Positions 10,201 to 18,603 are shown, numbered from the stretch's first letter. The stretch is DNA of 64,000 nt from Synechococcus sp. A10-1-5-1 (GCF_023115425.1 NZ_CP096032.1:310001-374000), one strand, 5' to 3'. The notes: generated by a model from the sequence alone, not told the origin. Made by a program: numbers and translations.

Positions 10201-10904
10201 GCGCCTATGGCGCTGGCCTTCAAGGGCTTATTGACAGTGGCGAGTGGGAGGAGCGGGCTGATCTGGCCCAGGCCTACCTGAATTGGGGAAGCTGGCGCTA
10301 CGAGGGGGATGGCACCGGTGCCCTGCGGATCGCGTCCGACCGCGGCGGCTTCAAGCAGCGGCTTGAGTCTGTTCAAGTTGTCTTGCAGAACCAGGACAAC
10401 CGTGAACACGACTGCCTGGATTCTGACGATTACTACCAGTTCCAGGGCGGTCTGAGTGCAGCGGTGGAGTCCGTGCGCGGAGTCGCTCCCGCTGTCTGGT
10501 TTGGAGACCATTCACGGCATCAGCGGCCGCGAATCCATCGGGTTGAGAAGGAATTCGACAAAGTGCTGCGCTCCCGCGTTTTGAATCCTCGCTGGATTGA
10601 AGGGATGCTGCAGCACGGCTACAAGGGTGGCTTCGAAATGGCCGCAAGCCTCGATTACCTCTTCGCCTATGACGCCAGCACCGGCCGCGTTCCGGATTGG
10701 AGTTATGGCTCGATCTGTCAGCAGTGGCTTGAGTCCCCTGCGGTCTTGGACTTTCTTAAAACCCACAATCCCTGGGCCCTACGGGACATGGGCGAGCGGC
10801 TCTTGGAGGCTCACCACCGGGGGCTCTGGAGCGGGGCACAAAAAAACCAGCTCGCGCATTTGCGGGAGCTGGTCTTAAGCGCTGAGGCTTTGATTGAGGG
10901 TTAG
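7215..10904 (+). CDS. cobN: cobaltochelatase large subunit CobN
   Basis: CobN is the ATP-dependent large subunit that inserts cobalt into hydrogenobyrinate a,c-diamide in the aerobic-type cobalamin route; it is related to the magnesium chelatase subunit ChlH. The 1,229-residue length fits CobN. Family segments seen include HVGKHGNLEWLPGKGLGLS, LPTGRNFYSVDLRGLP, SVWGTSTMRNGGEDIAQAL and, near the C-terminus, GYKGGFEMAASLDYLFAYD. A TTG at 7212 precedes the ATG at 7215 in frame. ChlH itself is longer and differs in these blocks, so I favour CobN. Its stop overlaps the convergent gene's stop in the tetranucleotide TTAG. Being next to metH is sensible, since MetH needs a cobalamin. Confidence 0.92.
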   Translation: MHRLAAVPGSQSPDDGVTYVEQPGADLVFLSSADTDLAALSSTLDQNRFPAGEGRQIQGLNLASLQHPAVLDHYIRTSLSGTRIVLIRLLGGRGHWSYGLEQFRQWAQSAPDRNLVVLAGTEDEDQALAALSSVPAALAVASSQCLREGGSGNLLSVLQSLGSFLEQGQVTLPQAQAVEDPKAHDWRNEPGPRVGVILYRALLQSGDLALSEALLDALRQRGMSPRALWVSSLRDPGVQRGALDLLQREQVDAVLCTTSFASVQFAEAGLGAPLWEELGVPIFQVLCSTQSREGWQASPVGLASLDLTLQVAMPELDGRITTRVGAFKELANADDRLATALHHYVPDPERLDWIAQLVQRWCDLRATPAPRRRLALVLANYPTRNARLANGVGLDTPASAAAMLHWLGASGYEVGSDLPCDGDALITALLAGRTNDPESTHLKPVAHLSLQNYLAWYGALPSAVRSSLETQWGPPEQDPCLERDGFPIHGLRFGHVVVMIQPSRGYDRDPSLSYHSPDLAPTHHYLAHYLWLNQCAQVQLVCHVGKHGNLEWLPGKGLGLSSSCFPELALGPMPHLYPFIVNDPGEGSQAKRRAQAVILDHLTPPLGRAGLHGDLRELEALIDEYWEAVQLGSARSEALRSEILEQLSVSELGDVLASAEGDDPLDAADGYLCELKEAQIRTGLHRFGSLPADEALAELLACLARPPQDQGLGLTQALARDAALLVDPWSDLEETPLDAADQGRLMEFGLQQPRRCGDAIEWLEQQALQLCRDLLGQSSISSSIGPQTEIVLTRLKKRLVPNLLHCGEAEQSAFLRGVAGQRIAAGPSGAPTRGRPDLLPTGRNFYSVDLRGLPTEAAWDLGRRSAELLIDQHLMEEGEPLHHLALSVWGTSTMRNGGEDIAQALALMGVRPVWDGPSRRLVDLELIPLSALGRPRVDVTLRISGLFRDAFPQLVGWVNRATALVAFADESTSENPLAAAAKQDGHAWRVYGSAPGAYGAGLQGLIDSGEWEERADLAQAYLNWGSWRYEGDGTGALRIASDRGGFKQRLESVQVVLQNQDNREHDCLDSDDYYQFQGGLSAAVESVRGVAPAVWFGDHSRHQRPRIHRVEKEFDKVLRSRVLNPRWIEGMLQHGYKGGFEMAASLDYLFAYDASTGRVPDWSYGSICQQWLESPAVLDFLKTHNPWALRDMGERLLEAHHRGLWSGAQKNQLAHLRELVLSAEALIEG

Positions 10905-11437
10905 AGGTCCTTCACCCAGCCTTTGAAGGCACCGATGTCACCGGCCTTGGACTGGGATGTGGACGTAGATGCAGGCTTTTGCTCCTGTGCCGCGACCTCT
11001 GCCTGTTGTTCCTGCTCAGCTTTGATCGCCGCGGGACCACCAGGAACGTTCACACCGAAGGAGGAACCGCGCTTGCGTTCATCCAGTTCAGCCATGGTCA
11101 TTGGCTCACAGAACGTCTTCTTCACCTGTTTGGGAATCCCACCGGTGAGATCCGCCTGAGCTTCTGCAGGCTTCGGGTCGCCCAATCCAGCGGACTCCTT
11201 CACTCGACGTGCAGTCAACGAAGCCACTTCGTCGACGATCTCCTTGTTCCCAGGGTTGTCGACTGTACCTGGGAAGGTTCGCCGGATCGTGTTGGACTGC
11301 CGCATGAAGTCGACATTTCCCATGCTGCTGGACGTATCAGCATCAAGGAAGAACGCCTCTTCTTTTTTCGCAGGTTCCCGCTTTGTGGCGGGTGCCTGCG
11401 GCTTGTCACTCCCTAGGAGACGGTCAAACAGGCCCAT
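10901..11437 (-). CDS. conserved hypothetical protein, charged and disordered
   Basis: The 178-residue product begins MGLFDRLLGSDKP, then has a long charged, Ala/Gln/Glu-rich and probably disordered sequence, and ends in a short hydrophobic patch (GAFKGWVKDL). There is no signal peptide, membrane span or catalytic motif. The middle (NTIRRTFPGTVDNPGNKEIVDEVASL) looks like a short conserved segment. I recall similar proteins in marine picocyanobacteria but cannot name a family. It lies 27 nt downstream of the PHP gene on the same strand and its stop is shared with cobN in TTAG. Confidence 0.7.
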   Translation of the reverse strand: MGLFDRLLGSDKPQAPATKREPAKKEEAFFLDADTSSSMGNVDFMRQSNTIRRTFPGTVDNPGNKEIVDEVASLTARRVKESAGLGDPKPAEAQADLTGGIPKQVKKTFCEPMTMAELDERKRGSSFGVNVPGGPAAIKAEQEQQAEVAAQEQKPASTSTSQSKAGDIGAFKGWVKDL

Positions 11438-11464
11438 CGCAAGATTTCACGATCTTGGGAGACC

Positions 11465-12127
11465 CTAGCGGCCGCAAAGCTCCAAGCCATGGGTATCAGT
11501 GCCGCAACTTCGCAGAAGGCCGTGTTTGTCGAGCAATTGGGTCACTGATTCACAGACCAACGGTGTTGGACGCCAACGCGCTTGCATCTCGTAGTCGTAG
11601 AAGGCCTCGGCCCCATCGAAACCCAGGTCCGCTGCCGCAGGAATCAGCCTGTGAAACGGCAATCGATAGCGCCCCGGATGCGCCAGAACGGCCAATCCAC
11701 CTGCCGCATGAATCCTGCGGCGGACTTCAACTGCTTTTAAGGGCTCTCCGACGGGCGCCTGCCCCTGGCGGTAGGGCTCCAGCGCTGAATGGTCCAGCTC
11801 AAAGCCCAAGGCCAGCACATGAACCAAACAGCCTTCGAGTAAGCAACTGATCTCCATCCCGCTCCAGAGATGAGGGGTGGTGGCACCGGTCTCTGATTGC
11901 TGCTCAAACCACTGTTGAATCGGCCTGAAGGAATCGGTGCTGTGGTGATCGGTGACCGCCAGGTGCTCTAAACCGATGGAGAGCGCCTGAGCAGCCAAGG
12001 CCTCCGCGTGAAGACTGCCGTCACTGTTGGTGGTGTGGCAATGGAAATTCAGCCGACCAGGGCAGCAGGAAGCGGTGACCGTTTCCAGCACCGGGACCAG
12101 GGGGTGGTGGCGAGCGTCGCTGGGCAC
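11465..12127 (-). CDS. PHP domain metal-dependent phosphoesterase
   Basis: The 220-residue product shows the ordered PHP motifs: HCHTTNSDGSL (the HxH pair), AVTDHHS, GMEISC, LAHPGRYR and GTDTH near the C-terminus. These supply metal ligands to a TIM-like barrel. Relatives include E. coli YciV/TrpH (RNase AM, a 5'-3' exonuclease acting on short RNA and 3',5'-phosphates). At 220 residues it is shorter than YciV, so I do not claim the same substrate. The GTG start lies 5 nt after the hemJ stop, suggesting co-transcription. Confidence 0.88.
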   Translation of the reverse strand: MPSDARHHPLVPVLETVTASCCPGRLNFHCHTTNSDGSLHAEALAAQALSIGLEHLAVTDHHSTDSFRPIQQWFEQQSETGATTPHLWSGMEISCLLEGCLVHVLALGFELDHSALEPYRQGQAPVGEPLKAVEVRRRIHAAGGLAVLAHPGRYRLPFHRLIPAAADLGFDGAEAFYDYEMQARWRPTPLVCESVTQLLDKHGLLRSCGTDTHGLELCGR

Positions 12128-12132
12128 AGGGA

Positions 12133-12720
12133 TCAGGCGGCAGCGGCTTCTTTCTCAGCCCGTAGGCGCCTCCAGCGCGCATAGAACTGAATCGACGCGG
12201 CCATGAACACCACCAGCGCCACGAGGAACCAGGTGGCAGCACCCGTTGGGAACTGGTTTTTGAACACCACCAACATCACCACGATCACCAACAGCAGAGT
12301 CGGCAGTTCATTGAGGGCTCGCAGCTGTTTGGGGCTCCAGCCGCAACTTCCCTGCTGCAGCTGCCCCATCAGGCGATAGCAGAAAAAGTGATAGGCCAGC
12401 AGGGCCAAGACAAAGCCCAACTTGGCGTGCATCCAACCCTGTTGCAGCCAGGCGGGATTGGCCACAAGCAGCCCAATCGCCATGGAGACTGCGACCACCA
12501 TGCCCGGGGTGGTGATGATGTTCGCCAGTCGCTTCTCCATCAAGCCGTACTGGGCCTGGAAGGCGTCTTTGAGAGCAGGCTCGAGCTCTTCGGCCTCTCG
12601 GTGATAGATGAACAGCCGTACGAGGTAGAAGAGGCCGGCAAACCAAACCACGACCCCAACGATGTGCAGGGTCTTGAACCAGAGGTAGGCCTCAGGAGGA
12701 AGGGCCGCCAGGGTCATCAC
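12133..12720 (-). CDS. hemJ: protoporphyrinogen IX oxidase, HemJ type
   Basis: HemJ is the membrane-bound, haem-containing protoporphyrinogen oxidase used by most cyanobacteria for haem and chlorophyll synthesis. The 195-residue product has four hydrophobic helices. The conserved haem-ligand His lies in the first helix (WFKTLHIVGVVVWFAGLFY), with further family residues in RLFIYHREAE and GWMHAKLGFVLALLAYHFF. The length fits the family. It lies 26 nt after the photolyase stop on the same strand and 5 nt before the PHP gene. Confidence 0.92.
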   Translation of the reverse strand: MMTLAALPPEAYLWFKTLHIVGVVVWFAGLFYLVRLFIYHREAEELEPALKDAFQAQYGLMEKRLANIITTPGMVVAVSMAIGLLVANPAWLQQGWMHAKLGFVLALLAYHFFCYRLMGQLQQGSCGWSPKQLRALNELPTLLLVIVVMLVVFKNQFPTGAATWFLVALVVFMAASIQFYARWRRLRAEKEAAAA

Positions 12721-12746
12721 AGGCCGGAGCCGAACTGGGCAACAAG

Positions 12747-14270
12747 TTAGGTGGCACCAGAGGCGGCCATGGCGCGATGGTTCGCTGCGCTGGACCGAAT
12801 CGCGGCGATTTCCTCCTCCGGCAGCTTGCTCAACTGTTTCATCACCAAGCCCATGCGGTGGTTTCGCTTGAGTTCTGGCTCATGGCGGGCGAGAAAGTCC
12901 CAATACAGGCTGTTGAAGGGGCAGGCCTGCGGACCAGTGCGTTGTTTGACGTCAAACGCGCAGCCTTTGCAGTAGTTACTCATCCGTTTGATGTAGTTCC
13001 CGCTGGCGGCATAGGGCTTGCTGGCTAGGCGCCCCCCATCGGCAAACACGCCCATTCCCAGGACGTTGGTGAGCATGACCCAATCGAAGCCATCGATGAA
13101 CATCCGATGGAACCAAGCGGTCAGTGCCTGGGGATCCAGTCCAGCGAGCAGCCCGTAGTTCGCCAGCAGCATCAAGCGTTGGATGTGGTGGGCGTAAGCA
13201 CTGGTCTTAATCTCACCCAAGACGGTGTCCAGGCAACGCATGCCGCTGCCGCCCAACTCCTCAAACCAGTGCGGTAGTGGCGCTGTGGCCTTGAAGTGAT
13301 TGACCACTGCGTAGTCCTCACCAAACCAGTGGTACAGACCGTGTGTGTATTCACGCCAGCCCAGGACCTGGCGAATCACACCCTCCAGACCAGCTAGGGG
13401 GACCTGTCGAGCGAGGCCCTCTGCCTCAAGACGCTGGATGACTTCCAGCGGATGGAGCAAACCCAGATTCAGGTAAGGAGAGAGCAGGGCATGCCAGAGG
13501 GTCGGTTCACCGCTGACCATCGCGTCTTGGTAGGGACCAAACCCGGAAAGGCGGGTCGCGATGAAGTGCTCCAGGACCTCCAGGGCCTGCTTGCGACTGA
13601 CCGCCCAGCGGAAGGGGTGGGCACGACCTGGCAGGGCAAAGCGCTCTCGCAGCCCCTCGACCTTCTCGATGACGGCTTCCGTGATGGCGTCGGGCTCAAA
13701 CCAGAGGGGCGCTGGGCCTGAGAGACCCTTGGTGGGCGGCTTGCGGTTGTCCTGGTCGTAGTTCCACTGCCCGCCCATCGGTTCAGCGTCATCGTCCATG
13801 AGCACGCCAAAGCGTTTGCGCCCTTCGCGATAGAAGAGCTCCATCCGCAGTTGCTTGTACCGGGCCGCCCAATCGGCAAAGTCGTCGCGGCTCCAAAGGA
13901 ACGCGTTGCTCGGAATCCACTGCAGAGGGATCGGGAGTGAAAGCCGCTCGATTGCGTTGCGGAAGCCTCGGTCGACCGGCTCCATCAGACGCAGCTCCTC
14001 GATGCCGTGGCGTTCGATCCAGGCCAACAATCCCGTGCTGAACTGCTCGGTTTCAAGGCAGTCCACCGTCCAGCCTTGATCGCGGAGATCGCCGGCGAAG
14101 TGCCGCATGGCACTCCAGACCAGAACCATCTTTTGGGCGTGATAAGCCCGCCGCTCCAGGACGGAGCAGCTCTCCAGCAGCAACACGCGGGAACGCTCAG
14201 GTCTCGAGCTGGCCAGGGCAGCTTGCTCAAGGTTGAGTTGATCGCCTAGGACCCAAATCCCGATGGTCAT
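12747..14270 (-). CDS. Fe-S cluster (6-4) photolyase/bacterial cryptochrome (FeS-BCP)
   Basis: The 507-residue product belongs to the photolyase-related (PF04244) branch, whose studied member Agrobacterium PhrB repairs (6-4) photoproducts using FAD, a lumazine antenna and a [4Fe-4S] cluster. The N-terminal WVLGDQLNLEQAAL and RAYHAQKMVLVWSAMRHFA are typical. Four Cys at residues 346, 434, 437 and 450 have the spacing I recall for PhrB cluster ligands (350, 438, 441, 454). The flavin-binding region GWREYTHGLYHW and the block MFIDGFDWVMLTNVLGM are present. Its start overlaps the upstream exported-protein gene as ATGA, and uvrC and a flavin-reductase-like gene lie further upstream on the same strand. 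Confidence 0.9.
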   Translation of the reverse strand: MTIGIWVLGDQLNLEQAALASSRPERSRVLLLESCSVLERRAYHAQKMVLVWSAMRHFAGDLRDQGWTVDCLETEQFSTGLLAWIERHGIEELRLMEPVDRGFRNAIERLSLPIPLQWIPSNAFLWSRDDFADWAARYKQLRMELFYREGRKRFGVLMDDDAEPMGGQWNYDQDNRKPPTKGLSGPAPLWFEPDAITEAVIEKVEGLRERFALPGRAHPFRWAVSRKQALEVLEHFIATRLSGFGPYQDAMVSGEPTLWHALLSPYLNLGLLHPLEVIQRLEAEGLARQVPLAGLEGVIRQVLGWREYTHGLYHWFGEDYAVVNHFKATAPLPHWFEELGGSGMRCLDTVLGEIKTSAYAHHIQRLMLLANYGLLAGLDPQALTAWFHRMFIDGFDWVMLTNVLGMGVFADGGRLASKPYAASGNYIKRMSNYCKGCAFDVKQRTGPQACPFNSLYWDFLARHEPELKRNHRMGLVMKQLSKLPEEEIAAIRSSAANHRAMAASGAT

Positions 14271-14563
14271 GCCGGCTCACCCGCCAGACGGCAGGCCTTG
14301 CTGGCTACTGCCTTGGCATAACCACGCTCAACAAGCCCCGCGGCCGGTGAGAGTTGCCCGTTGCGGCAATCAATCACGATCCGCTCGCGATGGCCCCGTT
14401 GGTCACTGATTCGCATGCGGAGCTGAAAATGATGTTTCGCGCTGCGGCTGATTTCATCGGCGCAGATGGGTCCAATGCACAGGCCTGGGGCCGCCCAGAC
14501 CGTGGGGGGACACGCCAGCAACAGAACGCTGATGGAAGCCAAGATCCAACGCAACGGCTTCAA
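14267..14563 (-). CDS. small exported hypothetical protein
   Basis: The 98-residue product starts at a TTG and has a clear signal peptide: a basic start (MKPLRW), a hydrophobic core ([12 protein letters not shown]) and a probable cleavage after VWAA. The mature part has Cys near residues 29, 34, 66 and 91, which could form disulfides, and ends in a basic segment. No family recognised. It is joined by 4-nt overlaps to uvrC upstream (TTGA) and the photolyase downstream (ATGA), so it is translationally embedded in a DNA-repair operon although it should act in the periplasm. Confidence 0.7.
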   Translation of the reverse strand: MKPLRWILASISVLLLACPPTVWAAPGLCIGPICADEISRSAKHHFQLRMRISDQRGHRERIVIDCRNGQLSPAAGLVERGYAKAVASKACRLAGEPA

Positions 14564-16608
14564 CCAGCGAGCTCCAAAGAACGACCATTCTCGATGTCGG
14601 ACGTTCCATCCTGCGGATCGGCCGAGACGACCTCGTCTGCGCCCGGGTGAAAGTGATCCCAGATCACCTTGGCCAGACCTGGCCCCATGCCTGGGGCGGC
14701 AGCGAGCGTCTCAGGACTCGCCAGCTGAATCGCATCGATCGAGCGGAAGTGGGCCAACAGCTCCTTGATGCGCTTGGGTCCAAGACCTGGGATGTCGGAC
14801 AAGCGTGAGCGTTTCATCCGCTCGCCCCGCTGCTGACGGTGGAAACTCACGGCAAAACGGTGGGCTTCATCCCGCAGCCGGCGCAGGAGCTGAACGCCCA
14901 ACTGCTCAGGCTCGCTATCCAACGGGTCCTTCACCCCTGGGATAAAGACCTCTTCCCGTTGCTTGGCCAAGGAGCAGACGACCAGATCCTCATCCAGGTT
15001 CAGTTCACGCAGGGCCTCCATGACTGCCGAAAGCTGGCCCTTTCCTCCATCGATCATCACCACATCGGGCCAGTCGTTGAGCCCACCGGTGTGGAGTGCT
15101 GAGCCTGCAGATCGCCGTAGGTCCCTGAGGTCCGCTCCGGCTGCCTTGGCCTGCGCCCAGCGGCGAAAACGACGGCGCATGATCTCGGCCATCGCCATGA
15201 AGTCATCGGAGTGTCCGGAGCGGATCGAGCTGCTCTGAATCTTGTATTTGCGGTAGTGCTGCTTGGCCGGTAAGCCATCGATAAAGACCACCTGGGAGGC
15301 CACCGCGTCACTCCCTTGGATGTGACTGATGTCGTATCCCTCAATGCGGCGTGGAGGCGTATTCAGTTCGAGCAGTTGAGCCAGGTCCTCCGTGGCAAGC
15401 AGGTTCTGTTCACTGGCCCGTCGGGCGCGCTCCAATTCGTAGTTGGCGTTGCGCTCGACCAACTCGATCAAATCCGCCTTTTGGGCACGCTGCGGCACCG
15501 CCAAGCGGACTTTGCGTCCGCGCAGTTCAGAGAGCCAGTCCTCGATGAGCTGCTGTTGAGGCAACGGGGCTTGAAGCAAGAGCTCAGGGGGTATTTCCAC
15601 CCCCTCGACCTGGCTGTAGTGCTCTTCAATCACCGTCTGCAGGACCCGCCCCATGGCGTCTCGACGCTCCGGCGATGGGGGAAGGTCTTCGCCAGCGCCC
15701 TCCGCCGCCGGGGGCATGCCAATCGCATCGGCAGTGAAGCCCAAGCGACCCACCAGCTTTCCTGCCCGCATTTGAAAGAGCTGTACTGCTGCCACGCGTT
15801 CGTCGGCCGCCAAGGCCAGTACGTCCCGAGAGACCGAGCTATCGCCCAGGCTCATCTTTTGGTCGGCCGTCAAGGTGTCGATGCCTTGGAGCTGATCACG
15901 AACGCGAGCAGCGCTTTCGAAATCCAGCCGCTCGGCGTAGCGCTGCATCTGCTCGTGGAGCAGTTCGAGTAGCTCCTCATTGCGCCCCTGAAAGACCATG
16001 GCCACCTGCCGAAGGGTGCGGTGGTAGTCCTCAGAGCTGATCTTTTCCTGGCAGACCCCTGGGCAGCGGCCGATATCGAAGTTCAGGCAGGTCCGATCGC
16101 GATGAAGCGGTTGCGGACGCTGGCGCAGGGGGAAAACCCGTTTCACCAAGCCCAGGGTGCGGCGTAACAGCCCGACGTCGACATAGGGCCCGTAGAACCG
16201 ATCTAAGGGGGAACGAAAACGACGCCGACGGGTGATGAAGATCCGCGGATAAGCCTCGCTCCAGGTAATGCAGAGGTAGGGGTATTTCTTGTCGTCCTTG
16301 AGCAGCACGTTGAAGTGCGGCTGGTGGTTCTTGATCAAGTTGGCCTCGAGGGCCAACGCCTCCGCCTCGCTGTCGGTGACGATGAACTCAATCTCGCAAA
16401 CCTGCCTCACCATCAGGGCAATCCGCGGGGAGTGGCCATGGCCGCTCCCGCTCTGGAAGTAGCTGCGGACCCGGTTGCGCAGAACCTTGGCCTTGCCGAT
16501 GTAGAGGATCCGGTCCTCCGCGTCGCGCATCAGGTAGCAGCCCGGCTCAGTGGGGACCTCCTTCAGACGAGCCTTCAGCCGAGCAGGGTCCTGCAGCAGG
16601 GACTTCAC
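14560..16608 (-). CDS. uvrC: excinuclease ABC subunit C
   Basis: UvrC makes the two incisions flanking bulky DNA lesions in nucleotide excision repair. In the 682-residue product the GIY-YIG nuclease domain is at the N-terminus ([19 protein letters not shown], near 18-36). The UVR motif lies near 215-250 ([20 protein letters not shown]), the RNase H-like second nuclease domain contains [19 protein letters not shown], and paired helix-hairpin-helix motifs end the protein ([17 protein letters not shown] and [14 protein letters not shown]). The GTG start overlaps the flavin-reductase stop as GTGA. Length is slightly above the usual 610-650. Confidence 0.96.
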   Translation of the reverse strand: MKSLLQDPARLKARLKEVPTEPGCYLMRDAEDRILYIGKAKVLRNRVRSYFQSGSGHGHSPRIALMVRQVCEIEFIVTDSEAEALALEANLIKNHQPHFNVLLKDDKKYPYLCITWSEAYPRIFITRRRRFRSPLDRFYGPYVDVGLLRRTLGLVKRVFPLRQRPQPLHRDRTCLNFDIGRCPGVCQEKISSEDYHRTLRQVAMVFQGRNEELLELLHEQMQRYAERLDFESAARVRDQLQGIDTLTADQKMSLGDSSVSRDVLALAADERVAAVQLFQMRAGKLVGRLGFTADAIGMPPAAEGAGEDLPPSPERRDAMGRVLQTVIEEHYSQVEGVEIPPELLLQAPLPQQQLIEDWLSELRGRKVRLAVPQRAQKADLIELVERNANYELERARRASEQNLLATEDLAQLLELNTPPRRIEGYDISHIQGSDAVASQVVFIDGLPAKQHYRKYKIQSSSIRSGHSDDFMAMAEIMRRRFRRWAQAKAAGADLRDLRRSAGSALHTGGLNDWPDVVMIDGGKGQLSAVMEALRELNLDEDLVVCSLAKQREEVFIPGVKDPLDSEPEQLGVQLLRRLRDEAHRFAVSFHRQQRGERMKRSRLSDIPGLGPKRIKELLAHFRSIDAIQLASPETLAAAPGMGPGLAKVIWDHFHPGADEVVSADPQDGTSDIENGRSLELAG

Positions 16609-17087
16609 CCGCCGTACTGCCAGCCAGTGCTGCTCAGTTCGAGGGCGGCACCATCACGGTTGAGAACGGCGCTCTTGACCTCACCGACAAAGACGGTGTG
16701 GTCTCCGTGGGCGACCTGCCCGATCAGCTCACACTCGACACTGCCCAGGGCGTCATTCAGGATCGGGAGTCCGAGTTCACCCAGGCTGAAGGGGGCAGCA
16801 TCAAAACGACCACCAACGCCTTTTTGCGGTTTGAAGAACACCGCAGCCAGGTCCTTCTGATCGGCCGCCAGGACATTCAACGAGAAGCGCTTGGTGCGCT
16901 GAATCATCCCGTTGCTGGTGCTATCAGCGCGCACAGCCATCACCACCAGGGGTGGTTCAAAGGAGCCCTGGGTCACCCAGCTCGCGGTGAAGCCGTTCAC
17001 CTCATCGCCTTCCGCCACGCCGCAGATAAAGACACCGTGGGGAATCTTGCGAAGCAAGGTCTTTTTGGCGTCTGCATTCAGTGCCAT
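16605..17087 (-). CDS. flavin reductase-like (FMN-binding) domain protein
   Basis: The 160-residue product is a single flavin-reductase-like split-barrel domain. Typical segments are [38 protein letters not shown] near the N-terminus, [12 protein letters not shown] in the middle, and [24 protein letters not shown] near the C-terminus. Such domains bind FMN or FAD and pass electrons from NAD(P)H; in cyanobacteria they also form the C-terminus of flavodiiron proteins, but the Fe-Fe and flavodoxin domains are absent here. It is the first gene of the uvrC-photolyase transcript and diverges from coaD with 83 nt between starts. Confidence 0.85.
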   Translation of the reverse strand: MALNADAKKTLLRKIPHGVFICGVAEGDEVNGFTASWVTQGSFEPPLVVMAVRADSTSNGMIQRTKRFSLNVLAADQKDLAAVFFKPQKGVGGRFDAAPFSLGELGLPILNDALGSVECELIGQVAHGDHTVFVGEVKSAVLNRDGAALELSSTGWQYGG

Positions 17088-17170
17088 GGATCGGTCTCAC
17101 AGTGCCCAAACTCTAGGAACAGCAGTCCGTCTGCGGGTCTCCCATAGCCGGGATTTTCTAGGATCAGAGG

Positions 17171-17647
17171 ATGAAAGCCCTCTATCCCGGCAGCTTTGAT
17201 CCCCTGACCCTGGGGCATCTGGATGTGATTGAACGGGGGTCCCATCTCTTCGACGGTCTGGTGGTGGCCGTGCTCCGCAATCCGAGCAAAAATCCGTGCT
17301 TCAGCGTTGACCAGCGGATCGAACAAATCCGTGGTGCGACGAGCCATCTCAGCCAGGTCGAAGTCGCGGCGTTTGACGGATTGACCGTGGAATTTGCCCA
17401 TCGGAGTGGGGCAGGGGTGATCCTGCGCGGCCTCAGAGCCTTGAGCGATTTTGAGTACGAGCTCCAGATCGCACACACCAACAAAAGCCTCGCTCCAGAA
17501 CTCGAAACGCTGTTCCTCGCCACGGCAACGGCCCACAGCTTTCTGAGCAGTTCAGTCGTCAAAGAGGTGGCCCGTTTCGGCGGACCGGTTGGTCACATGG
17601 TCCCCACAGGAGTGGCAGAAGATCTATCGAGGCTTTTTAATCAGTAA
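17171..17647 (+). CDS. coaD: phosphopantetheine adenylyltransferase
   Basis: This enzyme catalyses the penultimate step of coenzyme A synthesis. The 158-residue length is standard. The nucleotidyltransferase motif is at the N-terminus ([19 protein letters not shown], with the T/HxGH-type GH), [18 protein letters not shown] is in the middle, and the ISSS-like nucleotide motif appears as [13 protein letters not shown]. The following gene starts 20 nt downstream on the same strand and resembles SepIVA, a neighbourhood also known from mycobacteria. Confidence 0.96.
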   Translation: MKALYPGSFDPLTLGHLDVIERGSHLFDGLVVAVLRNPSKNPCFSVDQRIEQIRGATSHLSQVEVAAFDGLTVEFAHRSGAGVILRGLRALSDFEYELQIAHTNKSLAPELETLFLATATAHSFLSSSVVKEVARFGGPVGHMVPTGVAEDLSRLFNQ

Positions 17648-17667
17648 TCCCTCCATGCACCCCGCTG

Positions 17668-18603
17668 ATGTCTGAGACGCAGCTGACCTCCGTGCTCGAC
17701 CAGCTGGATCAACTGGAGGAAGTCGTCCTCGACGGCACCCGCGTCCCGTTCAGCGGCGGTCGCCTGGTGAACGAGCAGGACGCCATCGAGTTGATGGATG
17801 CCGTTCGTGATGCGCTGCCAGCTCAGCTGGTGAAGGCCGACGAGCTGGTGGCGAAAAAGGACGAGTTCATCCAGCAGGCCCGTCAAAAGGCCGACGACAT
17901 CGTTGCCCAGGCCAAACAGCAGCGCGACCAGCTGATCAACAGCCAGTCCATCCGCAGCGAGGCGGAGCGTCAGGTGGCCGAGCTGCGCGAGCAGGCCCGC
18001 CAGCAGTGCGAGCAGATGATCGCCCAAGCGCGCCAGCAGGTCGCCAAAACAGAACAGGAACACCAAACCAGGCTGGCCCAGCTGGAGCAACAGTTCAGCC
18101 AGCGTCGTCAGCAGCTGGAACAAGAAGGACTGCAGCGCCGACAACAGCTGGACCAGGAAGCCATTGAACTCAAGCGCCAGCTGAGCGAACAACACGAACA
18201 AGCGCGCAAGCAAAGCATTGCGGAACTGGAAAAAGTCCGTGTTGAGGCCCTTCGGCTTCAACAGAGCAGCCAGGCCGAAGCCGAGCGCGTTCAGGGCGAT
18301 GCTCTGCAATTCCGCCAGCAGACCCAGCAACAATGCGAGGGACTCATCGCCCGCAGCCGGCAGGAAGCCAGCTCCATTCAAGAGGGTGCTAACCGCTACG
18401 CCGAGCAGGTTCTGGGTGAACTGGAGGACCGTCTGCGGGAGATGGGCCAGGTGGTCGTTGCCGGCAAGCGAGAGCTGGTGAAGCTCCAAGGCGTTAACCC
18501 CGCCTCCCTTGTGCCCAATCCAACCTCAGGTCAGCAAGCCGTGCCGATCACCCGCGCCCGCCGCGCAGCTGATCGCATCCGCAGGGCAGCTGGAAATCGC
18601 TAG
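17668..18603 (+). CDS. coiled-coil DivIVA/SepIVA-like protein
   Basis: The 311-residue product has a short structured N-terminus (about residues 1-80), a Gln/Glu-rich coiled coil from about 75 to 265, and a basic tail (RARRAADRIRRAAGNR). The N-terminal pattern (LDQLDQLEEVV, then PFSGGRLV, then a LMDAVRDALPAQL helix leading into VAKKDEFIQQARQKADDIV) closely resembles, from memory, mycobacterial SepIVA, which also follows coaD and acts in septation and cell elongation. A cyanobacterial counterpart may be the division protein Cdv3. Function here is inferred. The stop overlaps the convergent dacB stop in CTAG. Confidence 0.75.
   Translation: MSETQLTSVLDQLDQLEEVVLDGTRVPFSGGRLVNEQDAIELMDAVRDALPAQLVKADELVAKKDEFIQQARQKADDIVAQAKQQRDQLINSQSIRSEAERQVAELREQARQQCEQMIAQARQQVAKTEQEHQTRLAQLEQQFSQRRQQLEQEGLQRRQQLDQEAIELKRQLSEQHEQARKQSIAELEKVRVEALRLQQSSQAEAERVQGDALQFRQQTQQQCEGLIARSRQEASSIQEGANRYAEQVLGELEDRLREMGQVVVAGKRELVKLQGVNPASLVPNPTSGQQAVPITRARRAADRIRRAAGNR

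Noticed and set aside
15316-15972. 218-residue ORF opposite uvrC
   Set aside because: Shadow of the UvrC middle region.
17641-18489. 282-residue leucine-rich, seemingly membrane-like ORF on the minus strand
   Set aside because: It is antisense to the SepIVA-like gene; the leucines are the reverse complement of its many CAG glutamine codons.
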